NCBI GenBank assembly: GCA_024516035.1
Contig: CM044959.1
Location: forward strand, 36,979,876-37,043,875
Source: Bactericera cockerelli
Taxonomy: Eukaryota > Arthropoda > Insecta > Hemiptera > Triozidae
Direction of reading: 5' to 3'
Length of the DNA stretch: 64,000 nucleotides
Shown: piece by piece, positions 1 through 10,873 of the stretch
Position numbering within the stretch: position 1 is the stretch's first letter
How the letters are laid out: every line of letters starts with the position of its first letter
Notes under the pieces: generated by a model
What the model was told of the DNA's origin: nothing
Seen by the model: only the letters and a program-made list of their open reading frames with translations
Database searches by the model: none
Made by a program: the position numbers and the translations under genes

Positions 1-928
1 TCTTTGCCACACATTGTGGACTAAACACCCGCCCGCCTCGGGGGAATGGACTTGTTTATTTTGATCTCGAAGAATTTTACATCTTTGTCTGACTCCTAAC
101 ACTTGAGATCCAGTTTGAAAGACCATGTTTAAGGTTAAATGATGGATTTATTGGTATCGCTTGCGATATCCATGTTCCTATTCTGCACACATCAAAGATA
201 ATCTCGCAATTTGTGAATTAATTCAGTCGGATTAAATCCTTGTCAACCTTGTTTGTCTGGACAAGTCGTTTAGCGAAAAATTGTGTGGACTTGTTTTGTC
301 TGATACGTACAAAGAGCTTTGCCAATTGGATTAATCATTATTGTTTTAGTCCATGTTTTCCTTGGGGTATTCTTGATTGATGACTCATCCGAGTTCAAAA
401 TACCAAGTATATTATGGACTCTCAAACGACACCACCACTTTTATTACCTACCCTTTTTGAACCACAAATTTTGTTGAAGAAATACAGGGTGCGATGGTCT
501 AAATTATTGACGTAATGGAACTTCTTGTCGTATTGTGATGTTTAGTTTACACAAAACACTAGACTAGTAGTCAAACTGTGCATTACCGTCTTTAAGTTCT
601 GTACAATAGGAGCGTTCTTTGCGGCAACGTTGAAAGAAAAACATTCTCACATTCAGCTCTAACTGTATCGAAACCGTCATCAAATCATCATCTTCGCTGT
701 TGTCCATTATCAAATCATCATTTTGCATTCTGCTGGCTTCAGTGTCTCGGTCCATCACGTTCCAAGTATCCACACATCACACTTCATATCTGTTTTCACA
801 CACATATACTTATATCTAGAATATCTGTAGGGGTCTGTTGTAGTGAATTGTATCAACTAAAGTTGAAATTGATTTTTTCAGTTTTATCGTATGTTTTACT
901 TAATTTTTTTAATATTTTTTAATAATAT
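1..928. other. Non-coding AT-rich DNA, no gene seen
   Basis: Only short chance open frames occur here, the longest 69 codons on the - strand at 564-773, with no recognisable domain. A TACAGGGTG motif that recurs elsewhere in the window lies near 484. The stretch is probably intronic, given the recursive splice-site candidate that follows it. Confidence 0.5.
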
Positions 929-959
929 ATTTTCTATTATTTTTCTGTTGCAGGTAAGT
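929..959 (+). promoter_or_regulatory. Candidate recursive splice site (zero-length exon)
   Basis: A T-rich tract at about 931-950 runs into CAG at 951-953, followed at once by GTAAGT at 954-959. This is a 3' splice acceptor fused to a consensus 5' donor, with nothing between them. Ratcheting points in long Drosophila introns have this form: the upstream exon is joined here first and the regenerated donor is then used again. No open reading frame surrounds it, which fits a zero-length exon rather than an ordinary one. A second site of the same form and strand lies at 19731/19732, and a candidate exon of the same strand at 54254. The motif is seen directly; recursive splicing is inference. Confidence 0.55.
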
Positions 960-2218
960 TTAGCGAATACTAAAATGACCTAATTTGCCGCAAAGCCTAT
1001 TTAATTATAAGTAAGTACAGACACATATGTATATTTTTTTTATATCGAGTCACTTTAATATCTCTGTAGTATAAAGTGAAAACGCAAAAAACATATTTCT
1101 TGTAAATGTTTTCTACTTGTGGAAATCAAACCCGTGACCCAGAACTTCAGAGACAGGCGCACTATTCTCTTTGTCATCAGGGCTAAATTATAGTCTTCAT
1201 CATGTCACTTTTGCTGACCTCTGCTATTGAATCTATTGCCAATGCTGTGATTATCTTGATTGTGTATATGTGTGTTGGCATGTGTTTCTTATTATGTGTG
1301 TTGCCATGTTTATCTATTTCGTATATCTATGTGTCTTCACAACCCATAATGGCAGAAGCTGCTTGGTTAATCATATTGTTATGATGATGGATGGGTTCAA
1401 AGTGCTGTAGAAGCGCATCATGTTTGTGTGTTGATAGATTGGATCAGAGCCATCAGTGAGTGCAGTGGACGTTGGACGTGCATTGTGTCTGGGATGGCTG
1501 TAATTTTGTTCTTATGTTTCATTACTATTGCTGTTTTATCATTTTATACTTGACATTTGCTTTCAGTATAAGAGTGTGTGTTGCTATCTTGATATTTCCA
1601 TTAGTTGCAAAAATAGATCTTGAACTTGTGGAAGATTGAAGTAGGTATATTTACTGATCCTGATTTTAAATTCATAAGTTTCTACACGCATCTTGATCCA
1701 TGTTTTCCATATCTCCTTTGGTGAAAATAATTCATTGGTAGCTTTTAAGGATACTAATGGTGCAGTCCTTGCTATAGGAAGCTCACCTCATCTGATTATC
1801 AAGTTATTGTTTAAAACCAGATCGCTAATGTTTCGGAAACTCCAACCATTGTTTGTTTAGTTTTCTGATGTTGTGTAGAAGCAAGCAATTTCACTTGATG
1901 ATCTAGTTCAAGTCGTACAAGAAACTCACCTTGTGGTATCTTGTTCCTTGGGAATCGGTCATAGAACCGACTTCAAAAATAAACAAGTCCGCCAGTTTTC
2001 TAAGGTTTCGAAGAATTTCGACTGAAGATCCTTGAGTCAAATTTTTACTACCGTGAGTACCGTCTAAAATTCCTTAAATCAAATTTATGAGTTGTTCATG
2101 ATAAACATATTATTATTAGCAAGTAACAAGTAGCAATGTGCTTTGAGAAGTTATTCAAGTGATATTTGCCTTTATTTAAGAAAACCAACTCTATATTATT
2201 GTTTCTCACTAAGGTTTT
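960..2218. other. Non-coding DNA, no gene seen
   Basis: AT-rich sequence without a convincing gene. A 60-codon + strand frame at 1202-1384 is hydrophobic but has no family resemblance and is probably chance. A degenerate tRNA-like segment is listed separately at 1112-1183. The Ty3 insertion starts right after this stretch. Confidence 0.5.
1112..1183 (-). repeat. Possible tRNA-derived SINE head (relic)
   Basis: On the - strand a box-B-like GGTTTGATTTCC precedes a short remaining segment and follows about 45 bases of tRNA-like spacing. No clear tail, box A or target duplication was found, so this may be a decayed SINE head or chance. Confidence 0.3.
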
Positions 2219-2222
2219 ATGT

Positions 2223-2362
2223 TATTAGACATGGTTATGCAGCCTAATTTAATTTATAGAAAGCACAAGTATTATTTGGTTTGCAAGAGCAGAGAAAAGT
2301 TTATTGAATGAATCTAGACAGACAGTGAACGAAATAATCTGAGAATATTTCTACTGGCCACA
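2223..2362 (-). repeat. 3' LTR of the Ty3 element
   Basis: 140 bp, identical to the 5' LTR. The pol frame runs into it and stops at 2314-2316, so the last codons of pol are LTR-encoded. Confidence 0.93.
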
Positions 2363-4008
2363 GGGCTCCCCCCAAATACGTGCCTGCTATTATAAAATAT
2401 TCTATACTTTTGAGGAGGACGGATCGAACGTCCAAAGCGGGATATAGCAGGGCACGGTTTAGGCGGATGACTTTTAGGGAGAGGCTTAATGTTAGAAGCA
2501 GCATTCGTATTTGAAGATTTTTCTTCATATGGCATGAATGCAGGTTTCAGTCTATCTATAGAGACAGTCTTGACTTTGTCACAAATCTTCAACTTGAAAC
2601 ACTTAGAAGCTCTCTCGACGACAAGATGAGGTCCAGAATAAGGAGGCGAAAGTGGAGGTTTCACCGCATCATCTCGAAGAAACACGTATTTGCAAGTCTG
2701 GAGTTCAGGATGAACAAAAAAATTGTCAGAAGAGTGATGTTTCGTTGTAGTTGGTTTAATTTTGTTGAAATTATGTCGTAAGTCCTTCAGAAAACCAGTT
2801 GTATTGTTTTGATTTAACTTGATGGATGAAAAAAATTCACCCGGGAGACGAATTGAATCACCGTAAACAAGTTCACAAGGAGATGCGCCCAGGTCTTCTT
2901 TTATAACACTCCTTAGACCAAGTAGAACAGAAGGGAGGGTGAGAGACCATGATGGATCTTTAGCGGCAGCCTTTAAAGAATTTTTTAGTGATCTGTGAAA
3001 TCTTTCTACAAGTCCATTAGAGCTTGGGTGGTATGCCGTGGTATGAATCACTTGAATACCAAGCAGTTTTGTCATCTCCTGGAATAAAGAAGATTCAAAT
3101 TGGCGACCTTGATCTGTCGTGAGTCTAGAGGGTACTCCAAATCTTGAGACCCAGCCTGTAAAAAATGCTTTAGCCACTGAGTCGGCTGTAATATCTTTCA
3201 AAGGAATTGCCTCAGGCCATCTTGTGAACCGATCAATACAAGTGAGGAGGTAACTATATCCCTCAGATGAAGGTAAGGGACCTACAAGATCAATATGTAC
3301 GTGCTCAAATCTTCGCTCAACAGGAGGAAATGGAGAAATCGGACTTTTTGTATGCCGCTGAACTTTTGACTTTTGGCAAGCTAAGCAGGTTTGGGCCCAG
3401 GTTCGACAGTCACGGCCCATGAGAGGCCACACATATCTCTCCTTGACGAGATCAGTTGATGCTTTCACGCCAGGATGAGATAGATTGTGTAGAATATCAA
3501 AGAGAGTTCGTCTGAAACAAGGAGGAATGTATGGTCGGATCTTACCAGGTTGGCTCGTATCGCAATAAATAGCTGTCTTGGACTCATGGGGAAGAATCAA
3601 TGATAGTTGCAGACTCGTATTATTGGACGAAAGCAAATGTTGTAGTTCCTTATCACCATCTTGTTCCCGTCGTAACTTCTCATAAGGTAATGCACTAGGT
3701 AAGCTAAGAGTAGAGATGCGAGATAACCCGTCAGCAACCACGTTCTGAGCTCCGGTGATATGACGAATATCAGTTGTAAACTGACCAATAAAATCTAGTT
3801 GTCTTAGCTGACGGGGTGATGCTTTGTAGTTATCCTGCAGAAACGCAAAAGTTAAAGGTTTATGATCTGTGTATATTGTAAAGATTAACCCTTCGTAAAT
3901 ATTACGGAAGTGTTTGATAGAAGAATAGGCAGCTAACAACTCGCGATCGTATGTACTGTACTTCATTTCAGTAGTCGTCAGTTTTCTGGAAAAAAATCCT
4001 AGCGGTTG
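2314..4008 (-). pseudogene. Pol segment 3: RNase H remainder and integrase
   Basis: The frame continues from segment 2 with the RNase H blocks [19 protein letters not shown] and VVADGLSR. Integrase has an HHCC zinc region (H..H..C-X2-C near CLACQ), a catalytic core with Asp in HIDLVGPLP, Asp in [10 protein letters not shown] and Glu in NGLVERFHR, and a basic C-terminal tail. There is no chromodomain signature. The stop falls in the 3' LTR. Confidence 0.88.
2363..2374 (-). promoter_or_regulatory. Polypurine tract
   Basis: On the coding strand a GGGGGGAG-rich tract ends next to the TGTGGCC start of the 3' LTR. This is the expected place for the plus-strand primer of reverse transcription. Confidence 0.7.
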
Positions 4009-4011
4009 TCA

Positions 4012-4743
4012 TTTTCCTGACTTAGGACACTTTTGCTGAGCTACACCGCCTATAGCGTAGTTTGAAGCATCAACAAAGAGCGCTAACTGTGCAGTTGGAA
4101 TCGGATGAGCAAGGAGTGTAGCATTTGACAGTGAATCCTTGCATGCCTCAAATGCTTGTCGAGTTTCGTCAGTCCAAACAATAACGGATCTATCATTCTT
4201 TTTATTTCCTTTGGACAAAGAATAGAGCGGAGCTTGAATCTGGGCAGCATTAGGTATGAAAGAACGATAGAAGTTAATGATGCCTAGGAATCGCTTTAGA
4301 TCACAAACAAGTTTGGGTAGGGGAAAGTTATTGATGGCTTCAATTTTCTCCGGCAGGGGTTTAGTTCCGTCTTTGCTGACCATGTGTCCCAAGAATTTGA
4401 CTTCATTGAAACCAAATTTTGACTTTGCAGCGTTAATAAGAATTCCATAGTCTTGTAATCTTGAGAAGAGTAATTTTAAATGTTTTTCATGTTCCTCAGG
4501 GTTATGAGAGGCCACTAGGATATCGTCTATGTAGGGGAAACAAAAGTCAAATGGCCTAGTCACCTCGTTTATAAATCTCTGAAATGTTTGTGCGGCACAA
4601 CATAAACCGAAAGTCATGACAAGGAATTCATATAGACCAAAAGGTGTGATTATAGCAGTTTTGGGAACATCTTGAGGATGTACAGGTATTTGGTTATAGG
4701 CCTTGACCAAATCAATCACCGAAAAAATTGATTTCCCATTCAA
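4012..4743 (-). pseudogene. Pol segment 2: RT palm/thumb and start of RNase H
   Basis: Open frame after the frameshift. [15 protein letters not shown] carries the first catalytic Asp, and [11 protein letters not shown] is the YxDD-type catalytic box. FLGHMVS marks the connection region. [10 protein letters not shown] is the first RNase H block with its catalytic Asp. The frame ends at TGA 4009-4011 but continues in the same frame beyond it, so the stop is a point mutation and not an indel. Confidence 0.88.
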
Positions 4744-5519
4744 ATGAAGAGAGAAAAGTCACGTATGTGAGGTATTGGATATCTGTCAGGTTTGGTTTGT
4801 GCGTTAAGGCGACGGTAATCCCCACAGGGCCGCCACTCACCATTTGATTTTTTTACCATGTGCAGGGGAGACGCCCAGGGAGATTTCGAGGGACGACATA
4901 TACCTTTTTCAACCATTGTGTTGAATTCTTTCTTAGCGGCATTAAATTTTTCTGGATTGAGACGTCTTGCACGACAGAAGACAGGAGCTCCATGAGTGGT
5001 AATATGGTGTTGTATCTGATGTTCAGCTGATCGCTTGGCAAGGTTAGGATTAGTCAGAGCAGGAAAATCTTCCAGGAATTTATGATACCTGTTAGTATGA
5101 TCAAAAGAACTGATATTAGATTGGTCGGAAGTCATGTTACCAATAATGGATATTTTTTTCTTAGGGTCAATGAGCTGGTGATTTCTGGCATCTACTAATA
5201 AACCAAAGTTTTGTAGAAAATCATAACCTATAATAGGACGCTGTACATCAGCTATTATAAAAGACCACTTATATTTCCTGTGTAGGCCTAAATCTACATC
5301 AAGCACTTTCTGGCCATAAGTGTTGATAGGAGTGCCGTTTGCTGCAAATAGTTTTAGTTCTTTGGACTCACGCCGCTCTGTGAAATCCTTGGGAAGAACT
5401 GAGATATCTGCACCTGTATCGATAAGGAAAGTCATATTATTTTTCAAATCATTGAGACAAATTCGAGATACGAATGAGGCACTCACCCCTTTGGCGGCAC
5501 AAAAGGGTGAGCTCACCAG
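4740..5519 (-). pseudogene. Pol segment 1: protease and RT fingers
   Basis: The open part of pol upstream of the frameshift. It carries [12 protein letters not shown], the aspartic protease active site, and then the start of reverse transcriptase with the block ending [14 protein letters not shown] and PDRYPIP. The frame runs to a stop at 4740-4742, just after the shifted CT run. Confidence 0.88.
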
Positions 5520-6322
5520 TTTTTTGAAATCTTGAAAGTACAGGGTTTCTCACATTTCCGGGCGTGGGCGCCAAACTTGCTGTGATAATAACAAAATGAG
5601 CTTGCATTGTTACGATTTTTATAATTTCTACTTCTATATTGATTATTTTGTGACTGTAGCTTGATTTGGTTGACTTCTTGAGCTAGGTCTTTGACTTCTT
5701 GCTTAATATCAGTACAGGATTGAAAAATATTTTGCTCAGTTAACTGGTTTACAGACTGGCTCGGTAGAGAGTGTATTGTGTCAGCAAGAGTAGATATTTT
5801 GGCCAATGGTTCAGAACTGGCGGCAAGAACTGTTTGCATAATTATTGGTAAGCGAGACAGCCAAAGAGACTTTATCATGTTATCGGAAATATCTTTTCCA
5901 GCCAAATTTTGCATTTCTAATAAGAGTTGTGATGGTCTTCTATCCCCCAAAAAACATTCAGCAAATAATTTTTGTTGCTTTTGATAGGTGGTCAATGAAA
6001 AAATGGCAATAATCTTATTTTTCAAAGTTTCATATTTGTTATCTGCTGGGGGAGACTCTACGATATCAATTACCTGCTCAAGAATGTCGGTTTCCACAGA
6101 TGCGATGACATGATGAAATTTTGTGTCATCTCTGACAATGCCTGCGGTGTGAAAATGGCTCTGCAGTTGTATAAACCAAAGTTTAGGATTTGTTCGGCTG
6201 AACGGCGGCATCTTGACTGAAACTCTGCTAATGTTGTTTGCTGCTGGGGCTGGAGCAGTTGTGTTTTCTTCCGGAAGATCATGGAAGCGATCTTCATTTT
6301 CGGGGTCACCACTATTAGACAT
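5513..6322 (-). CDS. gag: Gag protein of the Ty3 element
   Basis: An intact frame of 269 codons encoding the structural protein that packages the element RNA. The N-terminal and middle parts have the mixed helical composition of retrotransposon capsid. Residues 206-240 are rich in Gln, Asn and Arg. The C-terminus holds a finger with Cys244, His247, Cys257 and Cys261 (C-X2-H-X9-C-X3-C), the CHCC pattern typical of the CsRn1 clade, in place of the usual CCHC knuckle. The start ATG lies in the 5' LTR and the first codons cross the primer-binding site. The stop TGA at 5513-5515 follows a slippery heptamer by one codon, so pol is probably made by -1 frameshifting. No lesion is visible. Confidence 0.9.
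   Translation of the reverse strand: MSNSGDPENEDRFHDLPEENTTAPAPAANNISRVSVKMPPFSRTNPKLWFIQLQSHFHTAGIVRDDTKFHHVIASVETDILEQVIDIVESPPADNKYETLKNKIIAIFSLTTYQKQQKLFAECFLGDRRPSQLLLEMQNLAGKDISDNMIKSLWLSRLPIIMQTVLAASSEPLAKISTLADTIHSLPSQSVNQLTEQNIFQSCTDIKQEVKDLAQEVNQIKLQSQNNQYRSRNYKNRNNASSFCYYHSKFGAHARKCEKPCTFKISKNW
5519..5525 (-). promoter_or_regulatory. -1 ribosomal frameshift site A AAA AAC
   Basis: In the gag frame the codons TCA AAA AAC form the heptamer A-AAA-AAC, a canonical slippery sequence. One codon (TGG) separates it from the gag stop. Slipping back one base enters the pol frame, which is open from this point into the protease. No downstream pseudoknot was worked out. Confidence 0.75.
6300..6311 (-). 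promoter_or_regulatory. Primer-binding site (tRNA-Trp type)
   Basis: One base after the 5' LTR the coding strand reads TGGTGACCCCGA. This complements a tRNA 3' end of ..TCGGGGTCACCA, the tRNA-Trp type used by CsRn1-clade elements (family knowledge, recalled and not searched). The site also codes for Gag residues, because gag starts upstream of it. Confidence 0.75.
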
Positions 6323-6452
6323 GGTTATGCAGCCTAATTTAATTTATAGAAAGCACAAGTATTATTTGGTTTGCAAGAGCAGAGAAAAGTTTATTGAATG
6401 AATCTAGACAGACAGTGAACGAAATAATCTGAGAATATTTCTACTGGCCACA
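6313..6452 (-). repeat. 5' LTR of the Ty3 element
   Basis: 140 bp, identical to 2223-2362. On the coding strand it begins TGTGGCCAG and ends CTAATA, so it lacks the usual terminal CA. The gag start codon (6320-6322) lies inside its last ten bases. Very short LTRs of this kind occur in several insect Ty3 lineages. Confidence 0.93.
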
Positions 6453-7116
6453 ATGTGTATCTATTTGTTTATTATTATTTTATCTTGATTCTTTTTCTTC
6501 AGAACTCTATAAACATTAATAAACATTTTGGCATTGTTGTTTGCATGTCTCCTTATTGTTATAAAGTAACAAAATATTTGCCAAACTTGCTTTTGAAGAA
6601 ACGAATGAAAAACTCCAAAAACTTTTTGTCATAGATCGAGAACCAAGTGATGTAAAACCATATATTTATAGGCATGTATTCCTTTTAAGATTCTCAATGG
6701 AGTTACACTAGATTAGAGCTAAATATATGAAATTTCATCGATGTTTTAAAATTGAATTTAAGCTCGCCTTTCTTTATATACGCAAAGGTAGCACTAACAT
6801 AATGTAAGAACATCAGAGCTGTTATATGAAACCCATGTAACTAATATGTAGGATCAGAACATACCTACAGCCTACAGGAATAGAGACACATGAAAGCTAT
6901 GTAAAACCATAACACATGTACCTATAATGAATAGATTTCTAACATAACTTATTTCACTACCAGATGTCCACACACCAATTAGTGCACCCGAAGAAAGTTG
7001 TCTGTTGTCGCTTGAACCAATAAATCGAGAGTAATTGGGAGTAACACCAGAAGTCTTGAGGAGATAAATGTAAAAGTCGTAAAAAGTAAATACTCCAAGT
7101 CTTATTATTGTTGTTG

Positions 7117-7156
7117 ATACTAACACTATTACAAGTAGCTGTACTAGTGTTAGTAT
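7117..7156. repeat. Perfect 11-bp inverted repeat
   Basis: ATACTAACACT at 7117-7127 pairs with AGTGTTAGTAT at 7146-7156 around an 18-base loop. Function unknown; it may be a MITE remnant. Confidence 0.5.
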
Positions 7157-8166
7157 TAGTATGATGAGAAGTATTATTACACAGGTGTAGTTGTGTGGAC
7201 CAGTGTATTATTAACTGGAACTGAAATAGACTGGCTCTCCTAATCGAATCTTTATTGATAAAAAAAAAGTCCTACAAATAATTGTAATGCTGATCGAAAA
7301 CAGTTGGAACTTAATGATGATTTCGTCCAATACAGGGTGACTTTGAAATGTCTATTAGTTATTCAGGATAAAATTGATAGTGAAAAATGAGATTCTGGCG
7401 TGTACGCAGGGTGAAACTTATGAATATTGTAACGATTCATGAATTATTAGGAGCTAAAGTTTTGAATCTAACTAAATCGGTAATACTGCTTCTAAAAATA
7501 ATGTCACTGAAGAACAATTGCAGACAAAAAAATAAATAAAATTAAATTAACTTCTTTGGTGTAACCAAAAATCTTAAATGTCAGTTAATGTCTAGACTTT
7601 TAATGTCCTCCCAATTCTTTAATGTGTGTCGCAATCATCCTCAAATTACCGATCATGGATGGTCCCACGAAGACAACTTTGGTCCGAAAACAGAGTCAAC
7701 CAACCGCATTCTTGTAATTGAATTTGGTTCTGTTGTAAATAAAAAAAAGTAGAATAGCTTCCAGAACCAAAGATAATCAAAGTTATGCCACCATTCAACC
7801 AAAACAAAAAATGAAATATCCATCAGATATGAGAGCTTGAAGACATACTTAGACAAATCAAAGTTACATCTTAAACAAGTAGCCCAAATCAGTTCTCTGA
7901 GGCTAGGGAATGTGTTAGGTAATGAAATGTAATTTCAGAGGTCAGTAATACACTTATTCATTATTGTTATGTAGACAATGTTCCAGACCTCCGTGACCGA
8001 GTTTCAATGACTTTGGCATTCCAGTGTTTTGAAAGTTTTCAAAACACTCTTCTAAACCTTAGGAGAAGTAATACTACATTGCATTCTTTAGCAGGCCCAA
8101 TATTTTCCAGTATTCTACAGTTTGGATATGTTCTACATTGAAACCTCATTCATATTCAAAGTTTTA

Positions 8167-8214
8167 TAGAAATTTTCTTTATGAAGTCAGTAGAAATTTT
8201 CTTTATGAAGTCAG
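8167..8214. repeat. Exact tandem duplication of 24 bp
   Basis: Two identical 24-base copies (8167-8190 and 8191-8214) sit side by side, each beginning TAGAAATTTTC. The identity suggests a recent slippage event. Confidence 0.85.
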
Positions 8215-10819
8215 TCTATCTGATATGATCTAATATTTTGATCATATTCTTACTCTATTCTATGTTATTTAATTCCAATTATGAACTATTAATTTATTCC
8301 TTTTTCTGATCACTATATTCCTTATTTTTTATAGTTTTTAGATTACGAAATCATACATGAAATAAGCAATTTGTACTGTTGGTGTTGATTTGGCCTGACA
8401 AAACACTCATTTGAACAGTGGAATACTAGAATCTTCTCTTTTTTCAATTATCAATTTGTTAGAATTTCTAGAGAGTATGACACACTGACCGAGCACTGAA
8501 CTTGTAATGAAATGGCCATCTGACAATGGCAGGATTGCCGCACGCTGATCATGATTTTCAGTTTATGTCTTGGCTGAACTTCGACCGCACAATGGTTCAT
8601 AGTCCTCACGACTTTGACAGAAGTGTGTCATCACACGTCATTAATAATCATATAAATCATCTATTTGAACATCATTAGAACTCTGCCATAATATCGTCAA
8701 CATCAGTATTATATTCAATAGGAAGATCAATATTATCATCATCAGTAATGACGGGTTTTCTGTTCACACTTAGGAAGAAAGTGTGAAGTACCTACTCTAA
8801 ATGTGTGTGCACAATTAATGTCATTATTTGTACGTATACTTTATTGTACAGTTGTATGTAAGTAGGTATGTCCTCTCCATATGGTAAATATGTTTTAAGT
8901 TCATTCAACTGTCGTCTAATGTATTTTTCATTATTTTTTTATATTTAAAAAATCATAGGTATCTGAATGGAATAAAATTGTGTGAACTTTTTGTGGCACT
9001 GAAATTAACAAATGAACAATCAGGTCAAGAATAGAACTTTTAGAAGAACATTACGGTGTTTTATTTAGGCTCCAATGTTGGATTTAATCTAATTGACAAA
9101 TTTGGGCACTTTCACAAAGCACTTATGGATTAATCTCTACCGTTATTTACGAAAATGAACGTCACTTTTTATTCGTTTTGAAATAACTTAGAACAGGCAT
9201 TTTTGTTGAAGCACAAAGAAAAGAAAAAGTATTTCAGTTAACAACTCTAACCAACTAACCAAGAAGATATTGGAAAATTAAAAAATAAATATAATTGAGT
9301 AGTTGATTTAATTTATTAGCAGAAATTTCCCTCTCTAAAAATGCAAAATGGGTGTGGAACTTTTAAGTCTTAGACCTCCTATAAACAGAGGTAGTAAGTC
9401 TAATTATGTTTTTCTTCACTGTAGGGTTTTTTTGTTTTTTGCATTGTTAGTAAGATTTTTCTTATGACGATGGTGATGAGGAGCTAATATCTCACAAGAC
9501 ACAAGTTTTGATATCTAATCCCTACAATATGGTAACCAATTTTTCGTTTCAGTAATTTGGTTGGAATTGCAAGTCGAATATTTTAATATCAATACCAGTC
9601 AATAATATAATGCGGTTGATCTATTTGGGAATCAAAAATGACTGGCGCTGTCCAAAGTCCAGGACAGTGGTCCAGAAAGAAACTCCAGATATTGTTGCCT
9701 ATTTCAGTACATAACTTGGTGGTCCATTGTTCACTCATACCAGGGTACTCATAACAATTCAGATGATTCAGAAACGCAAAAATCTGAGAAGGATTTTGAA
9801 TTAGTACTATAATTTAACAGCCTTTTAGTCTCAAAAGAAAGCCTTATTAGCTCTCGATCGCTAAACTTGGAACCTATAGGTCACGGTTTCGACACGGGGC
9901 GAATTCTGACACTGCAATCCAAGCTTCCACATCAACTAAAAAAGGAGGCACGGGGAAGTGAAACCACTCTTTCCCCATTCATCAAGATACGAGCAAGTAT
10001 CACTGGAATGTAATCCGACCCACAGCACAAAGTGCACGTTATGTACTTGGTTGAATATTCCAGTAGTCCAGCACCGTGGCAAGTCCAGACAGTCAACAGC
10101 CCGCGGGTTCGAACTGCAGTTTCCTCTAATGAGAACTGACGGCGAAATATCGTCTGAATTATTGTCCGGTACTTGTTGCCATTGCTATTATGTTGGGTCA
10201 TAATCGTTACTTTTGCAACGGTATTCCACCTATGCAATTTTGATTGGAAAGTGGTTACTTGCAGTGTCGTGGGTGAAGTTATTGTCAGAATAGCTCGCGA
10301 GCGGATTTCTTTTATTAAAATTTACAACCTGAAAAAAAAAATTTTGCAACGATTTTTTCTAGAGTCTAGATCTAGACTAGTATACACAATACTACTTTGA
10401 TAATAATGCTCCTATTGTATCAGATATCCTGAAATGTGGATCCCAAACAGTGCAGTCTTTTTTTTCAATTTCTTTTATAAATAACCACATAATGATCAAA
10501 TTCAGGCAGCATAATTAAGGTCCACTTTATTACATATTCAATCTGGTAGTTCATTGTTTGTTTGTTGGTAAAACAGTTCATTGTTCATCTTTTAAAATTT
10601 CGGTTCATTGTGTTCCCTAGTTTCTCTACGCCCCTGTTGACTGCAACAGCCACGCAGTTACACCTCCAGGGAAGGCAGTACAGAGGCTGGCAAGATTTAT
10701 CTGTGAGGAGGACCATTACAAACTGGAAGTCGATAACAATGCCTGGGGACCGTGTGTGTTCACGCGAGCTTGTACAGGGTGTATGTACGGTCACTTTGTG
10801 TAAAAAGAAGAAAATACAA

Positions 10820-10873
10820 TACTTTCCTTATAAGGAAAGTAAAAATGCTTCCGATTTCTAATATTAGAAATTT
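10820..10873. repeat. Two adjacent palindromes, one shared with 61588-61613
   Basis: 10820-10841 is a perfect 22-bp palindrome around CCTTATAAGG. Just after it, 10848-10873 holds a palindromic segment around TCTAATATTAGA that recurs with 26 identical bases at 61588-61613. This suggests a dispersed MITE-like family with a palindromic core. Confidence 0.6.

Larger units (their letters stand above)
2314..5519 (-). pseudogene. pol: Pol polyprotein (protease, RT, RNase H, integrase) with two lesions
   Basis: Pol of the Ty3 element, in the -1 frame relative to gag. Protease has the active-site DTG about 33 residues after the frame entry and a later IIGYDFL strand. Reverse transcriptase, RNase H and integrase follow in Ty3 order. 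The frame is broken twice. In the CT-rich run at 4746-4757 two extra bases (or one missing) shift the frame between the RT fingers and palm. At 4009-4011 an in-frame TGA replaces what the context suggests was a Trp codon in RNase H. Downstream of each break the coding quality is fully preserved, so both look recent. The terminal residues are encoded by the 3' LTR. Confidence 0.88.
2223..6452 (-). mobile_element. Ty3/Gypsy LTR retrotransposon, CsRn1-like, complete but with broken pol
   Basis: A 4230-bp element bounded by two identical 140-bp direct repeats (2223-2362 and 6313-6452). It is flanked by the 4-bp direct repeat ATGT at 2219-2222 and 6453-6456, the target duplication expected for Ty3 elements. 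It encodes gag, then protease, reverse transcriptase, RNase H and integrase in Ty3 order. The primer-binding site is complementary to a tRNA-Trp-type 3' end, and Gag ends in a CHCC-type finger; both are hallmarks of the CsRn1 clade. Identical LTRs argue for recent insertion. Pol carries a frameshift and a nonsense codon, so this copy should not be autonomous. Confidence 0.93.

Noticed and set aside
9932..10237. A 101-codon - strand gene with an overlapping + strand frame
   Set aside because: Both strands are open by chance in a less AT-rich patch; no domain, start context or splice signals.
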